In this document: one piece after another, positions 7,750 to 16,313 of the stretch | How positions within the stretch are numbered: the first letter of the stretch is position 1 | Layout: each line of letters begins with the position of its first letter | The notes under the pieces: generated by a model | The model's database searches: none | What the model was told of the DNA's origin: nothing | Seen by the model: the letters and a program-made list of their open reading frames with translations, nothing else | From: Clostridia bacterium | GTDB lineage: Bacteria; Bacillota; Clostridia; Christensenellales; Borkfalkiaceae | Assembly (NCBI GenBank): GCA_017463025.1 | Contig: JAFTPZ010000058.1 | Coordinates: 1 to 45,729, forward strand | Direction: 5' to 3' | Length of the DNA stretch: 45,729 nt | Program-made: the position numbers and the translations under genes

Positions 7750-9105
7750 TTAGTTCTTAAAGCTATGAATGGGCGCGGGAATATTGCCGCCGCGGTTGAT
7801 GAGTCGCGAAGAGTTGCAATGGTGCACGGGCATGATCGGCGCGCGACCGAGCAAACCGCCGAAACTTACCTGATCTCCTACCGTTTTGCCGATCGCGGGG
7901 ATAATACGCACCGCCGTCGTTTTGTTATTGATCATGCCGATCGCCGCTTCGTCTGCGATCATTGCCGAAATCGTCGTGGCAGGCGTGTCCCCAGGGATCG
8001 CGATCATATCCAGTCCTACGCTACAAACGCAGGTCATTGCCTCCAACTTATCCAACGTGATCGCGCCTTTTTCCGCCGCTTTGATCATGCCTATATCTTC
8101 CGATACCGGTATGAACGCGCCCGAAAGTCCGCCTACGCGTGAACTTGCCATAACGCCGCCTTTTTTCACCGCGTCGTTGAGTAGTGCCAGCGCCGCCGTC
8201 GTGCCGTGTCCGCCTACCGTTTCAATGCCCATTTCTTCGAGTATCTGCGCAACCGAGTCGCCCATAGCCGGCGTGGGAGCGAGCGACAAATCGACGATAC
8301 CGAACTGTGCGTTCAAGCGTTTCGCCGCCTCTTTTGCCACGAGCTGACCTGCGCGCGTGATCTTGAACGCCGTGCGTTTGATCATTTCCGCGACTTCCGT
8401 TAAGTCGGCGCGTGGGATCTGTTCGAGCGCGTGCTTGACTACCCCAGGGCCCGAAACGCCTACGTTTACGACCGTATCCGCCTCGCCTACGCCGTGAAAC
8501 GCCCCTGCCATAAAGGGATTGTCCTCCACCGCGTTACAAAATACCACGAGTTTCGCCGCGCCGATACCGTCCTTGTCTTTGGTGAGCGTTGCGGCTTCCT
8601 TGAATATCTCGCCCATGATCTTGACCGCTTCCATATTGATACCCGTTTTGCTCGAACCGACGTTGACGGACGCGCAAAGTCTATCCGTCGTGGCGAGGAC
8701 TTCAGGAATCGTTTGGATAAATTTCCGCTCGTAATCCGCCGTGGATTTTTGTACGAGCGCGGAATAGCCGCCGAGGAAGTCTATTCCCAGCGTTTTTGCC
8801 GCGTCGTCGAGGGCTTTGCCGATCAAAGGCGATTTTTCGGGGAACGCCGCCGTGATCAGGCTCACGGGCGTTACCGATACCCGTTTATTGACGATGGGGA
8901 TACCGTATTCGCCCGACAGATTTTCCGCGGTCTTTACGATATTTTCCGCTTTTTTACAGACGAGGTCGTATACCCTCTTCGCCGTTTCTTCCGCCGTGTC
9001 GCGAATACAGGGCAAAAGGGATATGCCCATCGTGATCGTGCGGATATCGAGGTGTTCTTTCTCCACCATTGCAATCGTTTCCAAAACGTCGTTTTTGCTG
9101 AACAT
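7750..9105 (-). CDS. UPF0210/DUF711 (PFL) family protein
   Basis: A 451-residue protein of the conserved UPF0210 family, resembling glycyl-radical (pyruvate-formate lyase-like) folds but without a proven reaction. The N-terminus [17 protein letters not shown] and the internal VGVSGPGVV and [12 protein letters not shown] segments match what is known of the family. It directly follows the ACT-domain gene (21 bases), the standard pairing for this family, which suggests that a small ligand sensed by the ACT protein controls it. The ATG is preceded by GAGGAAAG. Family assignment is firm; function is unknown. Confidence 0.93.
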   Translation of the reverse strand: MFSKNDVLETIAMVEKEHLDIRTITMGISLLPCIRDTAEETAKRVYDLVCKKAENIVKTAENLSGEYGIPIVNKRVSVTPVSLITAAFPEKSPLIGKALDDAAKTLGIDFLGGYSALVQKSTADYERKFIQTIPEVLATTDRLCASVNVGSSKTGINMEAVKIMGEIFKEAATLTKDKDGIGAAKLVVFCNAVEDNPFMAGAFHGVGEADTVVNVGVSGPGVVKHALEQIPRADLTEVAEMIKRTAFKITRAGQLVAKEAAKRLNAQFGIVDLSLAPTPAMGDSVAQILEEMGIETVGGHGTTAALALLNDAVKKGGVMASSRVGGLSGAFIPVSEDIGMIKAAEKGAITLDKLEAMTCVCSVGLDMIAIPGDTPATTISAMIADEAAIGMINNKTTAVRIIPAIGKTVGDQVSFGGLLGRAPIMPVHHCNSSRLINRGGNIPAPIHSFKN

Positions 9106-9126
9106 ACTTTCGCTTTCCTCCGTTTT

Positions 9127-9396
9127 TTACACGTTATGCATGGCGTTGAAAATGTCTTCGTGTTGCAGATACACCGACAGACCGATCTGTTTGCCGTATT
9201 CCTTGCACTCTTTCGCGAGTGCGGAAAGCTCGCCTTTAATGGAAGAAATATCCACGATCATGATCATGGCGAAGTACTCGCCTAAAACCGTTTGCGATAT
9301 GTCCTCGATATTCGCGCCCCTTTCGAAAAGGAACGTGCTAATCTTTGCGATAATGCCTTTGGTGTCTTTACCCGTTACGGTTACTACTGCTCTCAT
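9127..9396 (-). CDS. ACT-domain protein, UPF0237 family
   Basis: A single ACT domain of 89 residues (MRAVVTVTGKDTKGIIAKIS at the start, then SQTVLGEYFAMIMIVDIS). ACT domains bind amino acids or other small ligands as dimers. Homologues nearly always sit beside a UPF0210 gene, as here, so it is likely the regulatory partner. Its ATG overlaps the previous stop as ATGA, with GGAG just upstream inside that gene, so translation is probably coupled. GcvR-like function has been suggested for relatives but is not shown. Confidence 0.93.
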   Translation of the reverse strand: MRAVVTVTGKDTKGIIAKISTFLFERGANIEDISQTVLGEYFAMIMIVDISSIKGELSALAKECKEYGKQIGLSVYLQHEDIFNAMHNV

Positions 9397-9989
9397 TCGT
9401 TGTTTTCTCCTTCTTCAACGTTCTCTTCTTCATATTCTTCATCATCTTCTTCCTCTTCAAATTCAAGCGCATGACGTTCTACGATCTCGTACTGTACGAT
9501 AAAATTGCTTTGCGTGATATATTTTACGAGGTCGCCGCTTTCAAATTCGGGGAGCGGTTTTTCGGGATCGAAATACGCCTCCCGTTCCAACCATTCTTGC
9601 TTTTTCTTACTCCACGTTTCGAATACGCAACCTACTACGTCGATATTGTCCTTTTGCAAGCTCTTTTCACGGAAAGAATAGAAATAGTTCTTCTCCTCTA
9701 TTTTCAAGCCCTCGCTAACGTAACCGAGCATTTTACAATAGCGGCGTACGCGGCTATATTTGATCGCCATAAACGGGAATATGAGCGCGATATAGACCGC
9801 CGAAACGACGTATACCAATACGCGCGGCAACGTTTGTCTTGAATCGGCGTACGGCAACGACATATGATAGATCAGCCAGCCGATACAAAAGGCTAAATAT
9901 GCGAGCGTTATGCCCATAAAAACGTAGAAAATGCGCTGTTTTTGTTTACACGCCGAAAGATAATCGGCGTCGGTATATACGGATATCAT
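9393..9989 (-). CDS. Uncharacterised two-pass membrane protein with acidic tail
   Basis: No family was recognised. The 198 residues contain two hydrophobic segments, about residues 22-42 (FYVFMGITLAYLAFCIGWLI) and 56-76 (VLVYVVSAVYIALIFPFMAI), then a soluble region of about 100 residues, then a Glu/Asp-rich tail of about 30 residues from 170. It begins with ATG after AAGGAAAG, 15 bases after the degV stop, and overlaps the ACT gene by ATGA. The tight overlap suggests that it belongs to the ACT-UPF0210 unit, but whether that link is functional is inference. Confidence 0.8.
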   Translation of the reverse strand: MISVYTDADYLSACKQKQRIFYVFMGITLAYLAFCIGWLIYHMSLPYADSRQTLPRVLVYVVSAVYIALIFPFMAIKYSRVRRYCKMLGYVSEGLKIEEKNYFYSFREKSLQKDNIDVVGCVFETWSKKKQEWLEREAYFDPEKPLPEFESGDLVKYITQSNFIVQYEIVERHALEFEEEEDDEEYEEENVEEGENNE

Positions 9990-10004
9990 AGTTATCTTTC
10001 CTTA

Positions 10005-10850
10005 TTAATTATTGTAAATGAACAGTACCCCGAGCGTACCTTTGCCGCAATGGCTCGTGATGATCGAACCTGCCACCGTTTCGATGATCTCGTCAAATTC
10101 GAACAGCTCTTTTACCTTTGCTTTGGCAACGTCTACGAGCGATCGATCTGCCGATGAGTGCGTAACGAAACAGCGCGATTTGTCGTAAGCAGGGTACATT
10201 TCCTTTAAGTCTTGGATATATTGCTTGATCAAAATATCCATTCTGCCTTTATATTTTTTGCCAGGGACGAGTTGACCGTCGTCCATTAAAATTAGGGGGT
10301 GGATCTTGAACATTCCCGCCACCACTTTGATCATGCCCGATACTCTGCCGCCTTTATGCAGATAGTCCAAACTGTCGGGCACGAACGAGGTGTTGACGTG
10401 CGTGCGAAGCTGTAAAACCGTTTCTTCGATCTCCGCCGCCGACCTTCCCTCGTCGCGCATATCCGCCGCTTTCAAAACGAGCAGACCTTGCCCCGACGAA
10501 AGCGCTTTACTGTCGATAACGCGTACCTTGCCGCCGAATTTTTCCGCCGCCTGCTTTGCCATATTGTGCGAACCCGAGCTTTTTGCGGAAATGTTAAAGT
10601 GAACGACCTCGTCGCCAAGAGTGAGCTGTTTTTCGAAAAATTCTTCGTAATCGCCGATGCTCGGTGCGCTCGTTTTCGGGAGTACGCCCGTTTTTGCCAC
10701 GAAATCGAAAATGTCCTGCGGCGTGATGTCTACGCCGTCGTAATAGGAATTTGCGTCGAGATTTACCTGTAAGGGTAAAATGCCGATATCCCTTTCTTCG
10801 ATCAGGTGGTTGAGATCGCAAGTGCTGTCCGATGTGATACGAATTGCCAT
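10005..10850 (-). CDS. DegV family fatty-acid-binding protein
   Basis: A 281-residue DegV-fold protein. In Gram-positive bacteria relatives (FakB) bind a fatty acid and present it to the kinase FakA for acyl-phosphate formation. The N-terminal domain starts with IRITSDSTCDL, the lipid-site TSAPS lies near residue 60, and the second domain contains DSLDYLHKGGRVSG. No fakA is nearby. The ATG follows AAGGAG. Membership of the family is clear; whether it is a FakB cannot be decided here. Confidence 0.92.
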   Translation of the reverse strand: MAIRITSDSTCDLNHLIEERDIGILPLQVNLDANSYYDGVDITPQDIFDFVAKTGVLPKTSAPSIGDYEEFFEKQLTLGDEVVHFNISAKSSGSHNMAKQAAEKFGGKVRVIDSKALSSGQGLLVLKAADMRDEGRSAAEIEETVLQLRTHVNTSFVPDSLDYLHKGGRVSGMIKVVAGMFKIHPLILMDDGQLVPGKKYKGRMDILIKQYIQDLKEMYPAYDKSRCFVTHSSADRSLVDVAKAKVKELFEFDEIIETVAGSIITSHCGKGTLGVLFIYNN

Positions 10851-10888
10851 GATGTTATGTTCTCCTTAAACTTTATGTGGTTTTTATT

Positions 10889-11542
10889 TCAAAAGAAAAT
10901 TTTTGACAAAATTTGGTTATATTCGATTGCCCAGTCGGGCACGACGCCGTAGATATCCTCTACTTTATAAAGTCTGTCCAAGTGGGACATTCCCTCCTGA
11001 TAACGGCTATCCATACTACTGCCGTCCCGACTTCTATTATCCCCTAAAAAGAATATTTCTCCCTCGCCGACCTCGTACTCCGCGAAATCGTATTTGGTTT
11101 TATAGCTCGTTCCGTAATTGGCGTACGGCTCGTCCAGCTCCGTCCATTCCGTTTGCCCTGCGTAGCAAATCTCGATCTGTCCGTCCGTGCAACGCACTTT
11201 ATCTCCCTCGATCGCGATCAGGCGTTTGATAAGGTAGTCTCCGTTCACGCTGTTACATTCGGGATAATCGCCCACGTACACCACGATCACGTCGCCGCGC
11301 GCTGCCCGTTTCTTTTCATTTGCATAGCGCATCAGAAGTTTTTCTCCGTCGTAGAGCGTATTATTCATAGATGAGCCGTCCACGATCACGCCGCCAAAAC
11401 TGCCCGTCCACCAAACGCGGAAGGAAAACAGCGCGACCAGCATTGCTATCAACACCGAAAAGAAAATGAAGTTGGACTTTTTTTCTTTATAGCGAAAACA
11501 CGCCTCGTATAATTCGCTGTCCCTTAAATCCTTTTGATGCAT
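10889..11542 (-). CDS. lepB: Signal peptidase I
   Basis: Membrane-bound protease that removes signal peptides from secreted proteins. There is one N-terminal transmembrane segment (about residues 25-45), as in Gram-positive SipS-type enzymes. The catalytic Ser58 lies in GSSMNN and the Lys106 base in YLIKRLIA, and FFLGDNRSRDGSSMDSR is the conserved late box. The 217-residue length fits. The start overlaps the end of the DUF951 gene by 19 bases, with GGGAG eight bases upstream of the ATG, so coupling is likely. Confidence 0.95.
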   Translation of the reverse strand: MHQKDLRDSELYEACFRYKEKKSNFIFFSVLIAMLVALFSFRVWWTGSFGGVIVDGSSMNNTLYDGEKLLMRYANEKKRAARGDVIVVYVGDYPECNSVNGDYLIKRLIAIEGDKVRCTDGQIEICYAGQTEWTELDEPYANYGTSYKTKYDFAEYEVGEGEIFFLGDNRSRDGSSMDSRYQEGMSHLDRLYKVEDIYGVVPDWAIEYNQILSKIFF

Positions 11543-11718
11543 TCCTTTTCTCCCGTCCGTTTCGCGCGCTTTTTCAGTTCGTCCCTCGTTAAATTGACGA
11601 ATTTACCGCAAGTGGTACAGCGCAGTTTGATATCCGCGCCCGTGCGCACGACTTCCCATTCCCTACCGCCGCAGGGATGTTGCTTTTTTAACGTTATTTT
11701 TTCGTTTAACCCGTACAT
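11524..11718 (-). CDS. DUF951 family small protein
   Basis: A 64-residue basic protein of the DUF951 family found across Bacillota. It has the conserved VxLKKxHPCG-type beginning (here ITLKKQHPCGG), then LRCTTCGKFV with a CxxC pair, and a basic C-terminal helix. The cysteines suggest a small zinc ribbon, which is inference. It overlaps lepB and starts 12 bases after the hydrolase stop. In other genomes family members lie near parB, ychF or mscS; the function is unknown. Confidence 0.9.
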   Translation of the reverse strand: MYGLNEKITLKKQHPCGGREWEVVRTGADIKLRCTTCGKFVNLTRDELKKRAKRTGEKECIKRI

Positions 11719-11730
11719 AGTATCCCCGTT

Positions 11731-13431
11731 TTACAGCCAGAGAATATTCGTTACGGCAAATTCCAGATCCTCTTCCTCGCAATCGAAAAGAAGCGCCTTT
11801 CCGTCGAAAAAGTTTTTCAGCGGCATACCGCTCTTTTCACCCTTGAAATCGCCCGCTTTCAAAACGATACGTTTCCATTTGCCGCCGCCTGCGATCCCTA
11901 CCGCGCAGGTATACCGCTCGGCGTCCAGCTCCACGTTGCCTACCTCTACGGAAATTCTGATCTCGCCGTCGCGCGGAAACCACGCGTCGAATTTGAGCAG
12001 AGCGTTTTCGTCGGGGATAAATTGGGGCGAGGATATTTTATACGTGCGAATCCCACCCACGGAAAACGCGCCCCCGATACCGCCGTAGCCAACCACCGTT
12101 TTGGGCAACGCCGCCCGTTCCAAAAAGATATCCGCAATCGAATAATCGCCGTATTTCGCCACGCTGAAACTGTCCATTTCCTTACCCGTGAACAGCGTTC
12201 TGCCTTTCACCGCCCGAGGATTCGTTTTCGTTAAGCGTTTCGCCGTGATCTTGGAAGTTACCCGAAATCCGTTGATATATTTCGCGTACGCGTACACGAA
12301 CGCCGCGCTTGCGCCCTCGAAGGGTTTCACGGTACACTTTGCTTTTCCGTCTTTGACCGACTTTCCGTCTACGCGGAACACTCTGTGCCAGTCGCGATAG
12401 CCGCATTTGGTCTTTACGTCCGCCTCGGCGTAATACACGCCCGCGTCCTCCAAAATACCCTCTTTATCGCATTCGATCTCTATTTCCAAACCGTTTTCCG
12501 TTTCTTTTAAGGAAACGTTGAGGGTATCGGGAATATATATCTCTCTGCCTTTTAAGTTCCTTTCAAAGAACAGGTCCATATCGTGCAAACCGTTGATACC
12601 GATACAAGCGCCGCTACTCACCGAATACACGAGGGCGTTGCCGTACTCGTTGCCGATACGCGAATAGGTGTCGTACGCTCTGTCGCAATCGAAATAATCG
12701 TCGCGCAAGGCGCAGAGCATGAGCACGGGGCATTTTACGTAAGGTGCGTACGATTGCGCCTCCACCGCCGCGATATAGCGGTGTTTATCGTCGCTTAAAT
12801 TATGCGCCACGTTATCGCCGAATTTGGCGAGCGCGGAAAACGACCGCCAACCTACCGCGTTGACGGGTACGCCGCATTTTACGTCGGGCGAAAGCATCGT
12901 TTGCCAAGCAAGATCGCCGCCCGTGCGGATCCCCACCACGCCGATATTGCCGATATCCTCGCGCGATTTCAGATATTCGAGCGAAAACAGGGAAACATAT
13001 AGCCATTCGAACCAAGTCGTTTCCTCCGCCGCCAAGTTTTCCATATCCGTAAGTCCGCGCGCGTGCACGAAGTTTCCGTAGTCGAGCGAGGGCGGATATA
13101 CGGTGCGGAAATCGCTATCCGAATCTTCGGGCATTTTTCCCGAATAGTCGGGCATGAGCACGGCGTAGCCTTTGGCGAGGAAGTAATCGAAAAGCTCTTT
13201 ATCCAAAGGTTTGCCTGCGTCGGGCAGGAGCAACACCGCCGGTTTTTTACCCGTGCCGATCGGTCTGCCGAAACGCGCGTAAATACGCACGCTACCGTCG
13301 CTCGCTTTATGTCCCGAATACGCGACGCTGCTATACCGCACGCCGTCCTTTTCTTCGATCTCCCATTCGCTTGCGCAAAGCGGAGTGTCCGTATTAAATT
13401 TTTTCCATAAAGATACTGCGCTTACTATCAT
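11731..13431 (-). CDS. Degenerate alpha/beta-hydrolase with C-terminal beta-sandwich domain
   Basis: A 566-residue protein. Residues 40-300 read as an alpha/beta-hydrolase of the dienelactone hydrolase/acetylxylan esterase type: KKPAVLLLPD for the oxyanion strand, GYAVLMPDYSGK, and GVVGIRTGGDLAW at the nucleophile elbow. The expected GxSxG serine is Arg169 (G-I-R-T-G), so the classical nucleophile is missing. Candidate acid Asp244/245 and His283 remain. From about residue 400 the chain looks like a galactose-binding or CBM-like beta-sandwich (KFDAWFPRDGEIRISVEV, then KWKRIVLKAGDFKG). No signal peptide was seen. The ATG follows AGGACGG. It may be an inactive binding protein or use another mechanism. 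A C-rich tract lies in its leader. Confidence 0.7.
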   Translation of the reverse strand: MIVSAVSLWKKFNTDTPLCASEWEIEEKDGVRYSSVAYSGHKASDGSVRIYARFGRPIGTGKKPAVLLLPDAGKPLDKELFDYFLAKGYAVLMPDYSGKMPEDSDSDFRTVYPPSLDYGNFVHARGLTDMENLAAEETTWFEWLYVSLFSLEYLKSREDIGNIGVVGIRTGGDLAWQTMLSPDVKCGVPVNAVGWRSFSALAKFGDNVAHNLSDDKHRYIAAVEAQSYAPYVKCPVLMLCALRDDYFDCDRAYDTYSRIGNEYGNALVYSVSSGACIGINGLHDMDLFFERNLKGREIYIPDTLNVSLKETENGLEIEIECDKEGILEDAGVYYAEADVKTKCGYRDWHRVFRVDGKSVKDGKAKCTVKPFEGASAAFVYAYAKYINGFRVTSKITAKRLTKTNPRAVKGRTLFTGKEMDSFSVAKYGDYSIADIFLERAALPKTVVGYGGIGGAFSVGGIRTYKISSPQFIPDENALLKFDAWFPRDGEIRISVEVGNVELDAERYTCAVGIAGGGKWKRIVLKAGDFKGEKSGMPLKNFFDGKALLFDCEEEDLEFAVTNILWL

Positions 13432-13458
13432 AATCCGTCCTGATTTGCTTATTTTTTT

Positions 13459-13474
13459 GGGGGAGGGGGGGGGG
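13459..13474. repeat. Poly-G tract (G5-A-G10) upstream of the hydrolase gene
   Basis: Five G, one A and ten G follow seven T on the plus strand, giving a C-rich tract on the coding (minus) strand, 28-43 bases before the hydrolase ATG at 13431. Long G/C homopolymers are prone to slippage. The tract lies in the leader, not the reading frame, so any length change would affect transcription or leader structure rather than shift the frame. Confidence 0.8.
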
Positions 13475-13478
13475 TTGA

Positions 13479-13712
13479 CACGCTTGCGCGTGTTTACGCC
13501 TTACGGCGTGATAACGCAAATCTGTGATTTGCTTTCCTTGGGGCTGCTTGACACGCTTGCGCGTGTTTACGCCTTACGGCGTGGAGGCGCAATCAAAGAT
13601 TGCTTTTGGGAGTTCGTTAGGGGCTCTGCCCCTCCACACCCCGTCAGAGGCTCTGCCTCTGCACTCCGCAAGGAACTAAGTTCCTTGACCTCTGTTTTAA
13701 GGGGGCGTGGGG
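13479..13712. repeat. Hairpin-mosaic repeat between the hydrolase gene and sbcC
   Basis: The modules recur in order: A at 13479-13492, B, C as GCAAATC-TGT-GATTTGC at 13516-13532, A at 13552-13565, B, C as GCAATC-AAA-GATTGC at 13589-13603, then two D versions, AGGGGC-TCT-GCCCCT (13619-13633) and AGAGGC-TCT-GCCTCT (13646-13660), E at 13670-13686, and CTTGACCTCTG. The element ends in GGGG on the base before the sbcC stop codon. The D stems differ from those at 5634 and 7677 but stay perfectly paired. No gene was seen in this gap. Confidence 0.88.
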
Positions 13713-16313
13713 TTAGAAACATTCGACCTTGACCTGCGAGCCGTGTTTTTCGTTCGCGCCCGTTACAACGATCTTATGATCGATACGGTGTTTTAATTCC
13801 TCTACGTGCGAGATAAGTCCTACCGAGAACGAGCGGCTCAACTTGCCAAGTACGTCCATGACCGTGTCCACGAGCTTTTCGTCTAGCGTGCCGAAGCCCT
13901 CGTCGAGGAAGAAAAATTCGATCGGACGCAAAGATTTTAAGCAGATCGCCGCGGAAAGCGATAACGCAAGCGACAACGATACGAGGAATGTTTCGCCGCC
14001 CGACAGCGTTTTTACGCCGCGTAAGTTTCCCCCGTCGAGGTTATCCCCGACCTTAAAATCTTTATCGTATTTCAAGAAATATCTTCCGTTCGTGAGCGAT
14101 AGCAGCGTTTTGCTTGCCGTGCCGCAGATCTCCTGCAAATATTCCGAAGCGATAAATTCCAGAAATTTATTACTGCGTACGAGCAACCGCAATTCGTCGC
14201 ATAAATTTTTCTGTTTTTCCTTTTCCGAAAGCTGTTTTGTCTGTTCCTTATATTTCTCTTTGAGAACGAGCAATCTACTCAATTCCTTTTCCAGCGCGCC
14301 GAGCGTTTGATTGCAACGATCGAGGTTTGCGCGCGCTTGCGCTTTGATTTGCGCCGCTTGCGACAGCGCGGTTTCGTCGAAAGCTTCAAACTTCCTTTCG
14401 TCCGTTTTTGCGTATTCTTTCTTGGCATGGGCGTATTCTTCGAAAAACGCCTGACATTTTTGTTCCGCCCGTTCGCCGTTCCCAAACGCCGCGATCAGCC
14501 GTTGCGCCTCCGTTTCGTCTGAAAATCCGTTCTCTTGCAGGCTTGCGGCAAGCGCGGTTTCACATTTTTCGCGCGTGCGCTTATGCAGCTGCGCAAGCCC
14601 CGTTTGTTTTTCCGTTTCCGCGTGGAACGCGTTCGTTTGCGCCTGCAATTTTTCAAGCGTTTCTTTTGCCGTTTTCCACTCGTTTTTCAAAATATCCAGC
14701 TTTGCGGTGAGTTCGCTCGCCGTGCCCATATCTTTTACGAGCGCAATCTTTTCCGCGGCGATATTATATCCCTCGCGCAAGATCCTACCCTGTTCTTTGA
14801 TCAGTTCTTTTTTACTTTCGTTCTCCTTAAACGCCCTTTCCCGTTTGTCCACTTCCGCAAGCTTTTCACGCAAGGTCTTGCGTTTGCGCTCGATCTCCTT
14901 AAACGCGAGGTTGATCGTCGCGATATCGAACGAGTCGGTGTTTTGGACGGCGTTTTTTGCCGAATATTTTTCGATCAGCGCCTGAATATCCGCTTGCGTT
15001 TGGGGGTATTTCTCGCCAAGACTGCGAAGATCGGCGCGTATTTCGCCGTAAGCGTCCACGAGCAGGACTTCTTTACAGTTACGTTTCAAATACGCGAGCA
15101 GAGTGTCGTCCTCGCCGAGCGCGGCGATCTCCTTTTCCAAGCTTTCTCTTTGCGCCTCGAAATCTTCGCTTACGCATTTATTTTTCAGGGCGTTGAAGTC
15201 GGCGATACATTTATCGAGCGCGACTTTCGCCGTTTCCGCCGCCTTGATCTCCGCGTCCAAGGAGCGTACTTTTTGCAGATCGAGGGAAAGTTTTAATATT
15301 TTTTCCTCGTAATTGCTCTCTTCCAACTTTTGTTTGGCGGTTTCGAGCATTCTTTCCGCTCTTTCCCGTTCCGCTTTTGCTTTTGCGGCGTTTTCCGTCG
15401 CCGTTCTCTCTTCCGCTTTCGCCGTTTTGAGCGCCTCCGACTTCTCCGCCACCGCCTGCGCTTTGGGCAGAAGGGAAAGCTTTTTCTGCGTTTCCTCCAT
15501 TTCGGGGAGCTCTTTTGTTAACGTCTGCAATTTCAATCGCAAGCCGTCGTATTCCCGTTTAGCTTTGGTCAGTTCCTCCGCCTCCCGATACGTCTTTTCC
15601 GCGCCCTCCAAAGATTCTTCGAAATGTTTCAGCGCGGCTTTTTCCGTTTCTATTTTTGTCTGCGTTTCCGCGATTACCTCGTCCCTGCCCCCCTCGTTTT
15701 CGCCCATCTTCGCTTTGATGAGGTTGACTTCCTCCTCTGCCGCGTAGTAACGCTCATTCACGGCCTTGGATAATCTTTCGCCGTATTTTTCAAGGTTGAA
15801 AAGCCTTGCAACGAGTTTCACGCGGTCGCCCGTCGTCGATTTCACGAGCGCGGCAAAGTCGCCTTGGGGCAAAGCGATACACGTTTTGAAATCGGTAAAG
15901 CTCAATCCGATAATCGTTTCCAGCCGTTCGTCCACGTCGCGCGCGCCCTCGGCAAGCGCGAGCTGTCCGCCCTCTTTCGTGTATTCGTAAAGATACGCTT
16001 TCGTCGTACCCGTCTTGCGTTTGCGTTCGCGTTTCACGCGGTAGGTCCGGCGCGCGCCCTCCGTCGTGATTTCGAAATCGAACGTTACGCTTGCGCCCTC
16101 GCTACGATAGTTTATGCAATCGTTAAAGGATTTGGGAACGCGGTCGATCTCGCCGTAAAGCGCGAAATGTATCGCGTCGAGGATCGTGCTTTTGCCGCTG
16201 CCCGTATCCCCGAAAATACCAAACACGCCGCCCGAAAGCAATGCTCTGAAATCGATCTTTGCCGTTTCCGAAAAGCTATTGATGCCGCAAAATTCAAGGT
16301 AGATCGGTTTCAT
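13713..16313 (-). CDS. sbcC: Exonuclease subunit SbcC (Rad50-like ATPase)
   Basis: SMC-like ATPase that, with SbcD, opens and degrades hairpin and double-strand DNA ends. The N-terminal Walker A is FGDTGSGKST (about 34-43). A long coiled coil fills about residues 180-700. The C-terminal ABC signature TLSGGETFLVSLSLALS and Walker B FFFLDEGFGTLD complete the head. At 866 residues it is shorter than E. coli SbcC, and I find no CxxC zinc hook at the coiled-coil apex. The ATG overlaps the sbcD stop (ATGA) behind AGGAGGGCGGCGC, so the two subunits are coupled. Confidence 0.95.
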   Translation of the reverse strand: MKPIYLEFCGINSFSETAKIDFRALLSGGVFGIFGDTGSGKSTILDAIHFALYGEIDRVPKSFNDCINYRSEGASVTFDFEITTEGARRTYRVKRERKRKTGTTKAYLYEYTKEGGQLALAEGARDVDERLETIIGLSFTDFKTCIALPQGDFAALVKSTTGDRVKLVARLFNLEKYGERLSKAVNERYYAAEEEVNLIKAKMGENEGGRDEVIAETQTKIETEKAALKHFEESLEGAEKTYREAEELTKAKREYDGLRLKLQTLTKELPEMEETQKKLSLLPKAQAVAEKSEALKTAKAEERTATENAAKAKAERERAERMLETAKQKLEESNYEEKILKLSLDLQKVRSLDAEIKAAETAKVALDKCIADFNALKNKCVSEDFEAQRESLEKEIAALGEDDTLLAYLKRNCKEVLLVDAYGEIRADLRSLGEKYPQTQADIQALIEKYSAKNAVQNTDSFDIATINLAFKEIERKRKTLREKLAEVDKRERAFKENESKKELIKEQGRILREGYNIAAEKIALVKDMGTASELTAKLDILKNEWKTAKETLEKLQAQTNAFHAETEKQTGLAQLHKRTREKCETALAASLQENGFSDETEAQRLIAAFGNGERAEQKCQAFFEEYAHAKKEYAKTDERKFEAFDETALSQAAQIKAQARANLDRCNQTLGALEKELSRLLVLKEKYKEQTKQLSEKEKQKNLCDELRLLVRSNKFLEFIASEYLQEICGTASKTLLSLTNGRYFLKYDKDFKVGDNLDGGNLRGVKTLSGGETFLVSLSLALSLSAAICLKSLRPIEFFFLDEGFGTLDEKLVDTVMDVLGKLSRSFSVGLISHVEELKHRIDHKIVVTGANEKHGSQVKVECF

